Part shown: positions 1-8,554 of the stretch, piece by piece
How positions within the stretch are numbered: the stretch's first letter is position 1
Layout: the number at the start of each line of letters is the position of its first letter
NCBI RefSeq assembly: GCF_030406905.1
Contig: NZ_CP129137.1
Coordinates: forward strand, 7,595,501-7,659,500
DNA: 64,000 bases
Direction of reading: 5' to 3'
Origin: Streptomyces sp. HUAS CB01
GTDB lineage: Bacteria; Actinomycetota; Actinomycetes; Streptomycetales; Streptomycetaceae
Notes under the pieces: generated by a model
Databases searched by the model: none
What the model was told of the DNA's origin: nothing
What the model saw: only the letters and a program-made list of their open reading frames with translations
Translations under genes and position numbers: made by a program

Positions 1-206
1 GAGAGGTCGAGGTCGAGCCCCTCGGAGGACGCCTGGAGCGCCGATACGAGCGTGGTCTCCAGCACTTCGGCGTCCAGCCCGGTGATGGGGCCGCACACCG
101 TCACCGTCGCCCGCCCCCGGGTGCCGTCGGTGACCGCGGCGACCACGGAGGCCGGTTCGGCCCGGGTGGGCGACCTGTCCAGACCACGGGGCCAGAAAGC
201 AATCAC
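1..206 (-). CDS. STAS-like anti-sigma factor antagonist (partial, C-terminus outside window)
   Basis: The minus strand opens with a GTG at 206 preceded by GGAGG six bases away, and an open frame runs off the left edge (about 68 residues visible). The frame contains a short beta-strand-like segment, ATVTVCGPITGLDAEVL, followed by an alpha-helical stretch and LDLDL, the pattern of STAS domains that bind anti-sigma factors. Family assignment rests on this short pattern only. It lies about 210 bp downstream of, and in the same direction as, a PP2C/SpoIIE phosphatase gene, which is the expected neighbour for a partner-switching module, since such phosphatases reactivate STAS proteins. Confidence 0.5.
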   Translation of the reverse strand, partial: MIAFWPRGLDRSPTRAEPASVVAAVTDGTRGRATVTVCGPITGLDAEVLETTLVSALQASSEGLDLDL

Positions 207-418
207 GAGACACCTCCGGGAAAGACCTGCTTCCCACCCATGATCGGGACGGCGGCCCGTTGGGGCAGCCCATGGGGCGAACCGATCCGTCGGTAATGTC
301 CGTAAAGCGAAGTATCGGCCCTGCGTGCGGTGGCAGGTGCCGAGCGGGCCAGTGCGGTCCGGCCGACCGCGCACCGGACGAGGAACGGCGGAACTGCCCC
401 TCCCGCGGTGTCTCCCCG

Positions 419-2158
419 TCAGGCCGTCGCCTCGCTCGACGACGGGCAGTCAGGCGTGCGCAGGGCGAGGACGGCGACGTCGTCGTCGTTGTCATCGGGC
501 CGCACCTGGGCGAGCAGTGCGTCGTTGAACGACTCCAGCGGGCGCCGGGCGAGGGCGGCGGCGTGCCTGGCGAGCCGGTCCAGCCCGTGGTCGACGGAGT
601 GACGCCGGGATTCGACCAGCCCGTCGGTGTAGAGGACGAGCGTCGCACGTGGCGGGAGCGTGAGGACGGAGTCCGGGCGGGGACGGTGGCCGCCGGTGCC
701 GAGGAGTACGCCGTGGGCGCCGGTGAGGAAACGGGTGCGGCCGTCATGGCCGACCAGGAGCGGAGGCGGATGGCCGGCGTTGGTCCAGTGCAGCCGCCAC
801 AGCCCGTCGTCACCGCTGACCAGCCGCGCCAGGATCAGGGTCGCCATGGGCACGTCGGCGATGTGCACCAGTGCCTCGTCGAGCCGGGTGACGACGGTAC
901 CGGGCGACTCGGACCGCGCCCAGGCGAAGGCGCGCAGCATGTTGCGCGCCTGCGCCATGCGGCCGGCGGCCTCGAGGTCGTGTCCGACGACGTCCCCGAC
1001 GGCCAGGGCGGTCGCACCGTCCGCGAGCGGGAACGCGTCGTACCAGTCGCCGCCCACCTGGGAGGCGTGCGGAGCGGGTACGTACCGGGCCGACAGTTCC
1101 AGCCCCGGCACGACGGGCATCTGCGGCAGCAGATGGCGCTGCATCGTCTCGGCGACCCGGCGCTGCCGTTCGTACAGCCGGGCGTTGTCCAGCGCCAGCC
1201 CGGCGCGGCGGGCGACGTCCTCCAGGAGGGGCAGGTCCGCGCGGGAGAACGGTTCGGGCCGTTGCGAGCGTCCCAGCGTCAGGGCACCGAGCACGTCCCG
1301 CAGTCCGCGGATCGGGGCGATGGCGGCCGTGTGCATCCCCGTCGAGGTGAAGAGGCGATGCTGCTCGACGGCTATGCCCGAGTCGGGAGGCCCCTGGTAG
1401 GTCGACGGACCGGCCAGGGCGGACGCCGCGCCGCGCAGAGCCCGGGAGAGCGGCATGGTGGACTCCTGCGGCACCGGAGGCATGGGGCCCTGGAGGTCCT
1501 CCCGCTCGACGAGGACGCCGTCCTCGTGCTGCACGACGAGGGCACGCCGTACCTCGTCGCCTTCCGTGATCAGGTCCACCACAGCCCAGTCGGCGAGCAG
1601 CGGCACGGTGAGTGCCGCCAGCCGTCTCAGGGCCTCGTCCACGTCCAGCGTCGAGGTGAGCTGGGTGGTCGTCTCCGCGAGGAGGGCGAGGCGGTCGAGT
1701 TCCGTCAACGGGGTGGAGAGGTCCTCCTCGTCCCCGCGCGCGGGAGCCGGTCCCCGCGGATGGAGCAGCACCAGGGCTCCCGTCCCCCGGTGCACGGAGC
1801 ACGGCGTGATCACCCAGGAGAGCCCGAGCAGCGTGCCGTCGCCGCAGGCGAACCACCCCAGATCGCTCTGTCCGGTGCGTTCGGTGAGCAGGGCCTCCCG
1901 CAGCCGGCAGCCGCTCCGGGGCAACGGCCGTCCGTGGCGGTCCCGGTGCAGCAGGTCGTGGGCGTCCTGTCCGACGAACTCGTCGTGCTCCCTGCGGAAG
2001 AGCTTCAGCGCGGCGGTGTTGACGGCGAGGAGCAGGCCCTCGCCGTCCACCAGGAACGCGGCCGCCCTCATGGTCTCCAGGGCCGCGGCGGACAGGGCGT
2101 CGGGCGCCGTCGAGCCGGGCAGCCGGAAGGTGCCGGCGCCGGGTTCGACGATGTCCAT
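419..2158 (-). CDS. PAS/GAF sensor PP2C-type (SpoIIE/RsbU) serine phosphatase
   Basis: A 579-residue soluble protein. It has a PAS-like N-terminus (about 15-130, with AAFLVDGEGLLLAVN), a GAF-like region (about 150-310, starting LALLAETTTQLTSTL) and a SpoIIE/PP2C domain (about 335-570) with the metal-binding signatures GGDWYDAF and AVGDVVGHD, and YTDGLVE later. These phosphatases dephosphorylate STAS anti-sigma antagonists in partner-switching cascades and take their signal through PAS/GAF domains. The ATG at 2158 is chosen because AGGAGG lies just upstream (CGAGGAGGGCGC); the frame extends further upstream without a ribosome site. The STAS-like gene at 1-206 is the likely partner (inference). 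The exact ligand cannot be read from sequence. Confidence 0.9.
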   Translation of the reverse strand: MDIVEPGAGTFRLPGSTAPDALSAAALETMRAAAFLVDGEGLLLAVNTAALKLFRREHDEFVGQDAHDLLHRDRHGRPLPRSGCRLREALLTERTGQSDLGWFACGDGTLLGLSWVITPCSVHRGTGALVLLHPRGPAPARGDEEDLSTPLTELDRLALLAETTTQLTSTLDVDEALRRLAALTVPLLADWAVVDLITEGDEVRRALVVQHEDGVLVEREDLQGPMPPVPQESTMPLSRALRGAASALAGPSTYQGPPDSGIAVEQHRLFTSTGMHTAAIAPIRGLRDVLGALTLGRSQRPEPFSRADLPLLEDVARRAGLALDNARLYERQRRVAETMQRHLLPQMPVVPGLELSARYVPAPHASQVGGDWYDAFPLADGATALAVGDVVGHDLEAAGRMAQARNMLRAFAWARSESPGTVVTRLDEALVHIADVPMATLILARLVSGDDGLWRLHWTNAGHPPPLLVGHDGRTRFLTGAHGVLLGTGGHRPRPDSVLTLPPRATLVLYTDGLVESRRHSVDHGLDRLARHAAALARRPLESFNDALLAQVRPDDNDDDVAVLALRTPDCPSSSEATA

Positions 2159-2234
2159 GCGCCCTCCTCGGTCAGGCCAGGTGGTCCGTGGCCTACCCGC
2201 CGCACGAGCATCACACACGGCGGACGCCGACGCC

Positions 2235-2792
2235 TCATGACGGCGAGCGGACCTCCGCGGGCCGGGCGGACGGCCCGGGACCGTCCTGCGCCCTGCGGGC
2301 CACGCACACGCTCTCGTCGGGGGCGGCCCAGGCGAGGGCCAGCGAGCCGCCGATCAGACCTGCGAAGAGACCGAGGAACAGCCCTCCGAAGTTCGCCACG
2401 GGAAAGGAGACGAGCGACAGCAGCAGCGCCGTGATCCCTGCGAACACACGTGTCTGCGGCCGGCACCACAGGCTGATGCCCAGCACGACGAGGAGCGTCC
2501 CGGTCAGCAGCGCCCCCGCGCCCGCCGTGGTGGACAGCGCCAGCGGGACGCCCGACAGGCTCAGCGGCACGTAGGGGAGGTAGATGATGGGCAGGCCCGC
2601 CCCGAGGGTGAACAGGCCCGCCCAGAACGGCCGGCTCCCGCGCCAGGCCCGGAAGCGCCGGCGGGCGTCGACGACGTCGGAGCGCCGGGGCGGACGGACG
2701 GCCCGTACGGCCCCGAGAAGCACCCGGGCCCGCGACAGCGAGGAGAGGGCGAGCCGGGAGGCGGCGCCTGGACGCCCGGAGGTCAGAAGCAT
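2235..2792 (-). CDS. DUF6114 integral membrane protein
   Basis: A 185-residue protein with a basic N-terminal segment and four hydrophobic stretches (about 57-72, 76-90, 93-112 and 117-155). It resembles the DUF6114 family of actinobacterial membrane proteins, for which no biochemical role is established. The ATG at 2792 lies inside the last codons of the upstream DUF6230 gene: the two frames overlap by 10 bases. This implies translational coupling and probably a joint complex. The two families are habitually found side by side in Streptomyces. The C-terminal ~25 residues are polar and probably cytoplasmic. Confidence 0.8.
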   Translation of the reverse strand: MLLTSGRPGAASRLALSSLSRARVLLGAVRAVRPPRRSDVVDARRRFRAWRGSRPFWAGLFTLGAGLPIIYLPYVPLSLSGVPLALSTTAGAGALLTGTLLVVLGISLWCRPQTRVFAGITALLLSLVSFPVANFGGLFLGLFAGLIGGSLALAWAAPDESVCVARRAQDGPGPSARPAEVRSPS

Positions 2793-3406
2793 TCGCGCGT
2801 CCCCTGCTTGAGCCGCATGGTCAGATCGGGGACGTTGAGCGTCGCGGCCGTCACCGCGACCGCGGTCACCTGCACGTCCGTCAGCTCGGCGGACCGTGCC
2901 TGCTGGGCGATGCCGTCGGCGTCGAAGTACCGCGAGTGCCTGTCCCCGGGGTTGATCGGTCCCTTGGCGACGGCGCCCGCCGCCACACCGGTCTCGATGT
3001 CCTCGAACTCGGCCTGACCGATCGTCAGGGTCTTGGAGTCGATGAACATGTTCTTCGCCTCGACCCGCTCGTCCTCGCCGCCGGTGAGCCGCAGCGTGTA
3101 GGGGCCGAGGACGGGGATGGGGACCACCACGGACTGGCACAGGCCGCCGATCTCGGCGTGACGGAAGCCGGTGACCGTGACGGGCACCGGGGTGCCGTTC
3201 CTGGTCACGTCCACCATGCCGTAGATGCTGAGCCCCCGGACGTCCAGTGTGTCGGCGCTGATCTGGAAGGTCCGGCCCGCGATCAGGAACGACGCGGCGA
3301 GCGCTCCTTCCGCCATCCCGACGCCCAGGGCCGCGGCGGCGGCGACCGACGGCACCAGCACCGCGGCGAAGCGCTTCCATCGTGTCCTGCCGATGCTGTG
3401 CGACAT
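2783..3406 (-). CDS. DUF6230 exported protein
   Basis: A 207-residue protein starting at ATG 3406 with GGGAGA eight bases upstream. The N-terminus is a signal-peptide-like segment (basic RTRWKR, then a hydrophobic run of about 22 residues ending near AEGALAAS). The mature part is beta-rich, with two cysteines (in GGLCQS and TRECF) that could form a disulfide. It matches the DUF6230 family, which in Streptomyces is paired with DUF6114. A surface or cell-envelope role with the membrane partner is inferred from pairing and the 10-base gene overlap; nothing in the sequence shows catalysis. Confidence 0.8.
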   Translation of the reverse strand: MSHSIGRTRWKRFAAVLVPSVAAAAALGVGMAEGALAASFLIAGRTFQISADTLDVRGLSIYGMVDVTRNGTPVPVTVTGFRHAEIGGLCQSVVVPIPVLGPYTLRLTGGEDERVEAKNMFIDSKTLTIGQAEFEDIETGVAAGAVAKGPINPGDRHSRYFDADGIAQQARSAELTDVQVTAVAVTAATLNVPDLTMRLKQGTRECF

Positions 3407-3634
3407 GGCGGTCTCCCGGGGCCGTGGAGCGTCACTGCCGACGCCGGACAGGAAGTCACGCCGAACAGGAAGGGAAGGTCCCTGTCCGGTGATGGATCCC
3501 AGGCTTGCGGATCTTCCGGCCGACGGCACCTGCGGGAGGCAGACGGGTGAAGCGGGGACACCGCGGCCCCCTCGCGCGCCGGGTGGACGCCCCCCGGTGC
3601 GCGGCGGCCGGGCCCGTGCGGGCACCATGACCCC

Positions 3635-4036
3635 GTGCCCCGCTGCTCGTCCAAGACCCGTGACCGTGTCCTCGCCCTGGTCCTGGCGGCCGTCGCCGTG
3701 GCCGTGTTCGCCTGGGGGGCGGGGCTGCTGCACTGGCCCTTCTCGCCGGACCGCCCCGGCGGCAGACTCGGCGAGCTCGCGGGCCGTGCGGGCTGCCGTG
3801 CCACGCTCGAGGCCGAGGAGCCCGGGCACCGGCTGGCGTCCTGCGCGGACGGCGACGCCCGGTACGTCCTGGTCACCTTCACCAGCGCCCGTGACCAGAG
3901 CGAATGGATCGCGGACACGCTGCCGGAAGGTGCCTCGTACCTCGCGGGCACACGGTGGGTCGCCTACGGGCACCCGGCCACGGTCCGGACCCTGAAGGAC
4001 AGACTCGGCGGCGAGGTCCTGAGTGTCCGGAGATGA
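3635..4036 (+). CDS. Small membrane-anchored hypothetical protein
   Basis: A 133-residue frame beginning at GTG 3635. It has one N-terminal transmembrane segment (about residues 12-33, VLALVLAAVAVAVFAWGAGLL) followed by a soluble domain with two cysteines (GCRATL, LASCAD) and a conserved-looking alternation of strands and helices. No ribosome-binding site is clear, so the start is tentative and the message could be leaderless. I do not recognise the family. An extracytoplasmic domain tethered to the membrane is the most that can be inferred. It stands alone, divergent from the DUF6230 gene. Confidence 0.55.
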   Translation: MPRCSSKTRDRVLALVLAAVAVAVFAWGAGLLHWPFSPDRPGGRLGELAGRAGCRATLEAEEPGHRLASCADGDARYVLVTFTSARDQSEWIADTLPEGASYLAGTRWVAYGHPATVRTLKDRLGGEVLSVRR

Positions 4037-4338
4037 CCGCGCTGGGGCGTGATGTCCGACGGCGGGGCCGGGGTGGCGGTGATGTTCCCCTCGCACGAAG
4101 GGCGGCCGCGTGAGCGACCGCTCCGCGTCTCCCGCCATCTGCCCCCTCGGCGGTCGTCCCGTGAGCGTTCGCCGGGCCGACGCGCGGAAGGCACAGGACG
4201 GTCCGCCGGGCCGTACGGCGAGACGGTTCGGCCGACGGCTGGCCGGCGAACCTCTGGAACTCCTCAAGCGGTCTCGACCACCGTCCTCTTCGTGTGATCC
4301 ACTCCGGCCACGCGAGTACGGCGAGGGGAGGGGGTCCG
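4037..4338. other. Gene-free interval
   Basis: About 300 bp between two plus-strand genes. I see no convincing coding frame, repeat or hairpin apart from the GA-rich ribosome-binding stretch (4323-4334) that belongs to the next gene. Confidence 0.5.
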
Positions 4339-4866
4339 GTGAGGGCCAGGGTGTGGGTGGTGAGCGCGGCCGTGGTGATGGTGGGCCTCGGTACGAGTGC
4401 GTCGGGGGCAACGGTCGCGGGGACGGCGCTGGAGGAGACGGGGGGCGAACTCGGCATCTCGTCCGCGACGCCCGGCACGGGCTACTGGATCGCCTGCTCC
4501 GGGCTGAGGAACATCTCGTCGGAGCCGATCGACCTGATCGGTGCGGAGGTCGTCGGCGCCCCCGCCCACTGGCGGACCGGACCGGTCAGGGCCGTCGACA
4601 CGAGGAAGGCCGGCGCCATTGCCCTGGGCGTGCGGGACGAGACGTTCGCCGAGGAACCGGGGATGGCAGAGGACCTTTCCGGGCAGCCGTTGCGCGTCGA
4701 GCCCGGTGAGTTCAGCCGGTTCACCTACTACCTGCGCGTCGAAGCCGTCTCGGCACCGGCCGCCGGCCGCGCCGAAGGATGCCGTGTCACCTACCGCCAG
4801 GCCCACCGCGTGTACGTGCAGGACATGGCTCTCGGTTTCGTCCTCCACGCCGGTGTCGCCGACTGA
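4339..4866 (+). CDS. Secreted hypothetical protein
   Basis: A 175-residue protein. The GTG at 4339 is preferred over an upstream ATG in the same frame (4294) because a GAGGGGAGGGGG stretch ends a few bases before it. The N-terminus is a signal peptide (RARVWVVSAAVVMVGLGTSASGA). The mature protein is rich in short strands and has two cysteines (WIACSG and EGCRV), consistent with an exported immunoglobulin-like or small beta-sandwich fold. No family is recognised and no neighbour suggests a pathway. Confidence 0.65.
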   Translation: MRARVWVVSAAVVMVGLGTSASGATVAGTALEETGGELGISSATPGTGYWIACSGLRNISSEPIDLIGAEVVGAPAHWRTGPVRAVDTRKAGAIALGVRDETFAEEPGMAEDLSGQPLRVEPGEFSRFTYYLRVEAVSAPAAGRAEGCRVTYRQAHRVYVQDMALGFVLHAGVAD

Positions 4867-4932
4867 CCTCCCCGGCGGGTTCGGCGCGTCGCCGGCCGTG
4901 TGGCGCGACAGGTCCGACGGCGCCGGCCGCGC

Positions 4933-5274
4933 TCAGGCGGGGCCGCCGCCGAACGCGATCTCGTTCCCGTCCGGATCGCGGTACGTGGCCTTGCGCACGC
5001 CGTTCGCATAGGTCTCGCGTGTCGCGGGCTCGAGGCCCCGGTCCGTGATGCCGGCGACGACGGCGTCGAAGTCCTCGACGAAGACGGTGTGCATCGCGTG
5101 CCCGGCGCGCCGGGGCAGGTGCTCGATGTACACGTAGCGGTGTTCCGCCAGTTCCCACACCGCCTCCGTGTCGTTCGGGAGGAAGGCCGGGGGAGCGCCG
5201 AGCAGCCGCTCGTACCAGGTGAGAGCCGCGGCGTAGTCGTTGACGGCGATGCCTGCGAAGAGGTCGACGGCCAT
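4933..5274 (-). CDS. VOC (glyoxalase/bleomycin resistance) family protein
   Basis: A 113-residue single-domain protein with the VOC pattern: N-terminal FAGIAVNDYAAALTWYERLLG, then a beta-rich middle, and the C-terminal DPDGNEIAFGG typical of glyoxalase-like metal-binding or drug-binding modules. Such proteins dimerise, and each dimer makes two ligand sites; substrate cannot be predicted. ATG 5274 gives the standard family N-terminus, but no good ribosome site precedes it, so an upstream GTG in frame remains possible. It converges on the secreted protein gene at 4339-4866. Confidence 0.8.
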   Translation of the reverse strand: MAVDLFAGIAVNDYAAALTWYERLLGAPPAFLPNDTEAVWELAEHRYVYIEHLPRRAGHAMHTVFVEDFDAVVAGITDRGLEPATRETYANGVRKATYRDPDGNEIAFGGGPA

Positions 5275-5556
5275 CCGGACATGGTAGTCGTGCTCGGTCA
5301 GGTCGCTGTGCGCGTACTCGAAGCCGCCGCGCCCTGACAGCACACGGCCCACGGCGCCCGGACGCACCGTGCACGACGGCTCGCGGTGGGACCGTCCCTG
5401 GTCGTGGCCTCGCGGACGTCGTCCCCCTTCGCTACAGTGCGCTCGACGCCGTGCCCCACTGAGCCGCCGTTCCCGCCGCGGACCGGGCCGTCGGTCGCCG
5501 CCTCCGCCCGCCGGGGACGACGACGCCCTGCCGAACCCGCTGCCCGGAGACGCCGA

Positions 5557-6759
5557 ATGACACTCGAAGACGCCGTACGTCCCGCCATGCCCGAAGCCAC
5601 CGGCACCGTCGCCGCACAGCGGCTGCGACGCAGACTCGAGCGGCTGATCGGCGTGGCGGCGACCGAGGGGAACGAGGTCGTACCGCTGCGCAACGGGCAG
5701 GAGATATTCCCCGCCATGCTCGACGCGATCCGCGCGGCGGAGCACACCGTCGACATGATGACGTTCGTCTACTGGCGGGGACAGATCGCCCGCGACTTCG
5801 CCGCTGTGCTCGCCGACCGGGCGCGTGCCGGGGTGCGCGTACGCCTGCTCCTCGACGGCTTCGGGGCGAAGGAGATCGAGCAGGACCTCCTGGACACCAT
5901 GGACGACGCCGGTGTGCAGGTCGCGTGGTTCCGCAAGCCGGTCTGGCTGTCGCCGTTCAAGCAGAACCACCGCTGCCACCGCAAGGCACTGATCGTGGAC
6001 GAGCACACCGCGTTCACCGGCGGAGTGGGCATCGCCGAGGAATGGTGCGGGGACGCCCGCAACCCGGGCGAGTGGCGCGACACCCACGTCAAGGTCCGCG
6101 GACCCGCGGTGGACGGCGTCGCAGCGGCCTTCGCGCAGAACTGGGCCGAGTGCCACGACGAGATGTACGACGAGCACGACCGGTTCGTCGAGCACACCCC
6201 GCACGGTGACTCCGTGGTTCAGGTCGTCCGCGGCTCGGCGAGCATCGGCTGGCAGGACATGCAGACGCTGATCCGGGTCATGCTGACCTCCGCCGAGAAG
6301 CGCTTCCGCCTGGCGACCGCGTACTTCGCGCCCGACGAGTTCTTCGTCGACCTGCTGTGCCGGACCGCGCGCCGCGGCGTGCGGGTGGAGATCCTGCTTC
6401 CCGGCCCGCACACCGACCAGCGTGCCTGCCAGCTCGCGGGCCAGCACCACTACACGACGCTGCTCGAAGCAGGCGTGAGCATCCGGCAGTACCAGCCGAC
6501 GATGATGCACGCCAAGGTGATGACGGTGGACTCGGTGGCGTCCCTGATCGGTTCCACCAACTTCAACCGGCGCTCCATGGACCACGACGAGGAGGTGATG
6601 CTCGCCATCCTCGACGAGTCCTTCACCGCGACCCTCGACGCCCACTTCGACGAGGACATCGAGCGCAGTGTGGACATCGATCTCGCCCGCTGGAAGCGGC
6701 GCGCCGCCGTTCAGCGCCTCAAGGAGGCGTCCGTGGCCCCGATCCGGCGGTTCCTGTAG
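5557..6759 (+). CDS. Phospholipase D-like / cardiolipin synthase family protein
   Basis: A 400-residue protein with two HKD motifs (HxKxxxxD): HRKALIVD around residue 143 followed by FTGG, and HAKVMTVD around residue 315 followed by IGSTN. This is the arrangement of bacterial cardiolipin synthases and related phosphatidyltransferases. Unlike classical Cls it has no N-terminal transmembrane hairpin, so it resembles the soluble ClsB/YbhO type. ATG 5557 follows GGAGA by about seven bases. The likely reaction is phosphatidyl transfer onto a glycerol or another alcohol at the membrane surface; the acceptor is unknown. Confidence 0.85.
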   Translation: MTLEDAVRPAMPEATGTVAAQRLRRRLERLIGVAATEGNEVVPLRNGQEIFPAMLDAIRAAEHTVDMMTFVYWRGQIARDFAAVLADRARAGVRVRLLLDGFGAKEIEQDLLDTMDDAGVQVAWFRKPVWLSPFKQNHRCHRKALIVDEHTAFTGGVGIAEEWCGDARNPGEWRDTHVKVRGPAVDGVAAAFAQNWAECHDEMYDEHDRFVEHTPHGDSVVQVVRGSASIGWQDMQTLIRVMLTSAEKRFRLATAYFAPDEFFVDLLCRTARRGVRVEILLPGPHTDQRACQLAGQHHYTTLLEAGVSIRQYQPTMMHAKVMTVDSVASLIGSTNFNRRSMDHDEEVMLAILDESFTATLDAHFDEDIERSVDIDLARWKRRAAVQRLKEASVAPIRRFL

Positions 6760-6797
6760 GAGCGGGGCCCGTCACGGGGCCGGCACACGCGGAACCG

Positions 6798-7877
6798 TCA
6801 CCGCCGTCCTGGATGGTTGCCGGGCCCGTCGTCGTGCGGCGCCAGGGGAGTGGGCGTCAGGTCGGCCGGCTCCTCGCCGCGCTCCAGCAGCGTGTCCGCG
6901 GCACCGATGATCAGCGGGTCCGCCTTCCCGACCGCCTCGGGGTCCTTGCCCGCGTAGTCGGCGCGCAGCAGCAGATGACGCATCGCCTCCAGCCGGCCGC
7001 GTCGCTTGTCGTTGTTCTTCACCACCGTCCACGGTGCGTGAGGCGTGTCGGTCTCCCGGAACATGTCGACCTTGGCCCGGGTGTAGTCGTCCCAGCGGTC
7101 CAGCGACGAGAGGTCGGTGGGGGAGAGCTTCCACCGGCGTACGGGGTCGACCTGGCGGATCGCGAACCGTGTGCGCTGTTCGCTCCGGGACACCGAGAAC
7201 CAGAACTTGACCAGCATGACCCCGTCGTCCGTCAGCAGTTTCTCGAAGACCGGCGCCTGGGAGAGGAAGTGGCGGTACTCCTCGGGAGTGCAGAAGTCCA
7301 TGACCCGCTCCACGCCCGCCCGGTTGTACCAGGAGCGGTCGAAGAAGACGATCTCGCCCGCGGCGGGGAGTTGGGACACGTACCGCTGGAAGTACCACTG
7401 GCCGGCCTCCCGTTCGGTGGGCTTGTCCAGGGCCACCACGCGCGCGCCACGGGGATTGAGGCGCTCGGTGAACCGCTTGATCGTGCCGCCCTTGCCCGCC
7501 GCGTCCCGCCCCTCGCACACGACGACCATGCGCCGGCCGTTGTCGCGGACCCACTTCTGCAGTTTCAGCAGCTCGATCTGCAGCACCCGCTTCTCGCGCT
7601 CGTAGGCCCTGCGGCCGAGCTTGTGGTCGTAGGGGTGGTTCTCGCGCCAGGTGTCGATCGGCGTGCCGTCGCCGTCGAGCAGCACGGGCTGCTCGGGGCG
7701 GGCGTCGTCGATCCGCAGCCCCCTGAGCAGAGCGGTTTCGGCCCCGGTCGCCGTCGCCGGGGTGTCGGCCCTCGGCCTTGCCGGACGCTCCGGAGCGCGC
7801 TCCCCTGCCGTGCCCTCCGGCTCGTCCGCCTCGGCGGACCCTCGCGCCGTGGAGGCGTCGCGGGTCTCCCGGTCCAT
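6798..7877 (-). CDS. ppk2: Polyphosphate kinase 2 (PPK2)
   Basis: A 359-residue protein. After a disordered, Pro/Ala/Arg-rich head of about 50 residues comes the PPK2 core: Walker A CEGRDAAGKGGTI, the lid segment, and Walker B EIVFFDRSWYNRAGVE, followed by RRWKLSP and KNNDKRRGRL. PPK2 enzymes move phosphate between polyphosphate and nucleotides, usually making GTP or ATP from polyP. ATG 7877 is supported by GAGGAGG nine bases upstream. A 4 x 15 bp tandem array sits in the leader about 29 bp upstream of the start. The neighbouring PRC-barrel and DUF5709 genes share its direction. Confidence 0.93.
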   Translation of the reverse strand: MDRETRDASTARGSAEADEPEGTAGERAPERPARPRADTPATATGAETALLRGLRIDDARPEQPVLLDGDGTPIDTWRENHPYDHKLGRRAYEREKRVLQIELLKLQKWVRDNGRRMVVVCEGRDAAGKGGTIKRFTERLNPRGARVVALDKPTEREAGQWYFQRYVSQLPAAGEIVFFDRSWYNRAGVERVMDFCTPEEYRHFLSQAPVFEKLLTDDGVMLVKFWFSVSRSEQRTRFAIRQVDPVRRWKLSPTDLSSLDRWDDYTRAKVDMFRETDTPHAPWTVVKNNDKRRGRLEAMRHLLLRADYAGKDPEAVGKADPLIIGAADTLLERGEEPADLTPTPLAPHDDGPGNHPGRR

Positions 7878-7905
7878 GGCACGTCCTCCTCTCGTGTGTC
7901 CGTCC

Positions 7906-7965
7906 TGCGTCACTCTGCCCTGCGTCACTCTGCCCTGCGTCACTCTGCCCTGCGTCACTCTGCCC
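7906..7965. repeat. Four perfect 15-bp tandem repeats
   Basis: The unit TGCGTCACTCTGCCC (plus strand) is repeated four times without change, at 7906-7920, 7921-7935, 7936-7950 and 7951-7965, directly upstream of the ppk2 start. Because the period is a multiple of three, the array stays open in the ppk2 frame (RVTQG repeated), but no start with a ribosome site precedes it, so I treat it as leader or promoter DNA. Confidence 0.9.
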
Positions 7966-8069
7966 TGGAAGTGCGTCCCTTCCGTCCGTCCCTGACGCGG
8001 TGGTGCAAAGCCGCCGGGCACGCCCCGGTGTACGGGACGTGCCCGGCGGACGGCGTTTCGACCGACGGC

Positions 8070-8417
8070 TCAGTGGCCGGAGCTGTAGTAGCCGCCCAAC
8101 TGGTCGCGGTAGGCCGGGTCGCCGAGATGCTTCTCCTTGTCGAACTCCGGCGCGGCCTTGATCTCGTCCTTCGTGCGGGACACGATGATGCGCCTCTCGT
8201 CGTGGTCGACGACCGTGATGGTGCCGGCCGGGAGCAGGACCTCCTTGCCGAAGATCCACACTCCGGTGTCCACGACGATGTACTGGGAGCCGACCTCGTT
8301 GGAGTGCTTGTCGACCTTGCCGATGTCCCCGTCGGTCGCCTCCACCCGATAACCCGTCAGGTCGTCGTCGCGGTTGTGCCCGCTGGTCGGTACGTAGGCC
8401 CACATGTGCTCGCTCAC
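8070..8417 (-). CDS. PRC-barrel domain protein
   Basis: A 115-residue protein. The start is GTG 8417, six bases after AAGGAG. It contains a PRC-barrel-like fold (about residues 18-80): LTGYRVEATDGDIGKVDKHS, then YIVVDTG, IFGKEVLLPAG and the acidic tail region. PRC-barrels of this type are small beta-barrels found in envelope-stress and RNA-associated proteins; this one has no transmembrane segment. It lies between ppk2 and a DUF5709 gene in the same direction, a set typical of stress-related gene islands in streptomycetes. Ligand unknown. Confidence 0.85.
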   Translation of the reverse strand: MSEHMWAYVPTSGHNRDDDLTGYRVEATDGDIGKVDKHSNEVGSQYIVVDTGVWIFGKEVLLPAGTITVVDHDERRIIVSRTKDEIKAAPEFDKEKHLGDPAYRDQLGGYYSSGH

Positions 8418-8554
8418 GGGTGCTCCTTCACCTCGGCATGTTCCTCGAACGGGAATTCCGGGATGAACCCGGCTTTTCCCGTCCCCGGTCATCCGCTTGC
8501 CCCGCTTTCCGGACGGCACACCCGCCGGCCGGGAGCATCCTCGGCCCGCCCCCG

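Noticed and set aside
260..2434. A 724-residue plus-strand frame opposite the phosphatase gene
   Set aside because: It is antisense to a gene with clear PAS/GAF/PP2C motifs, has no ribosome site and is a by-product of high GC.
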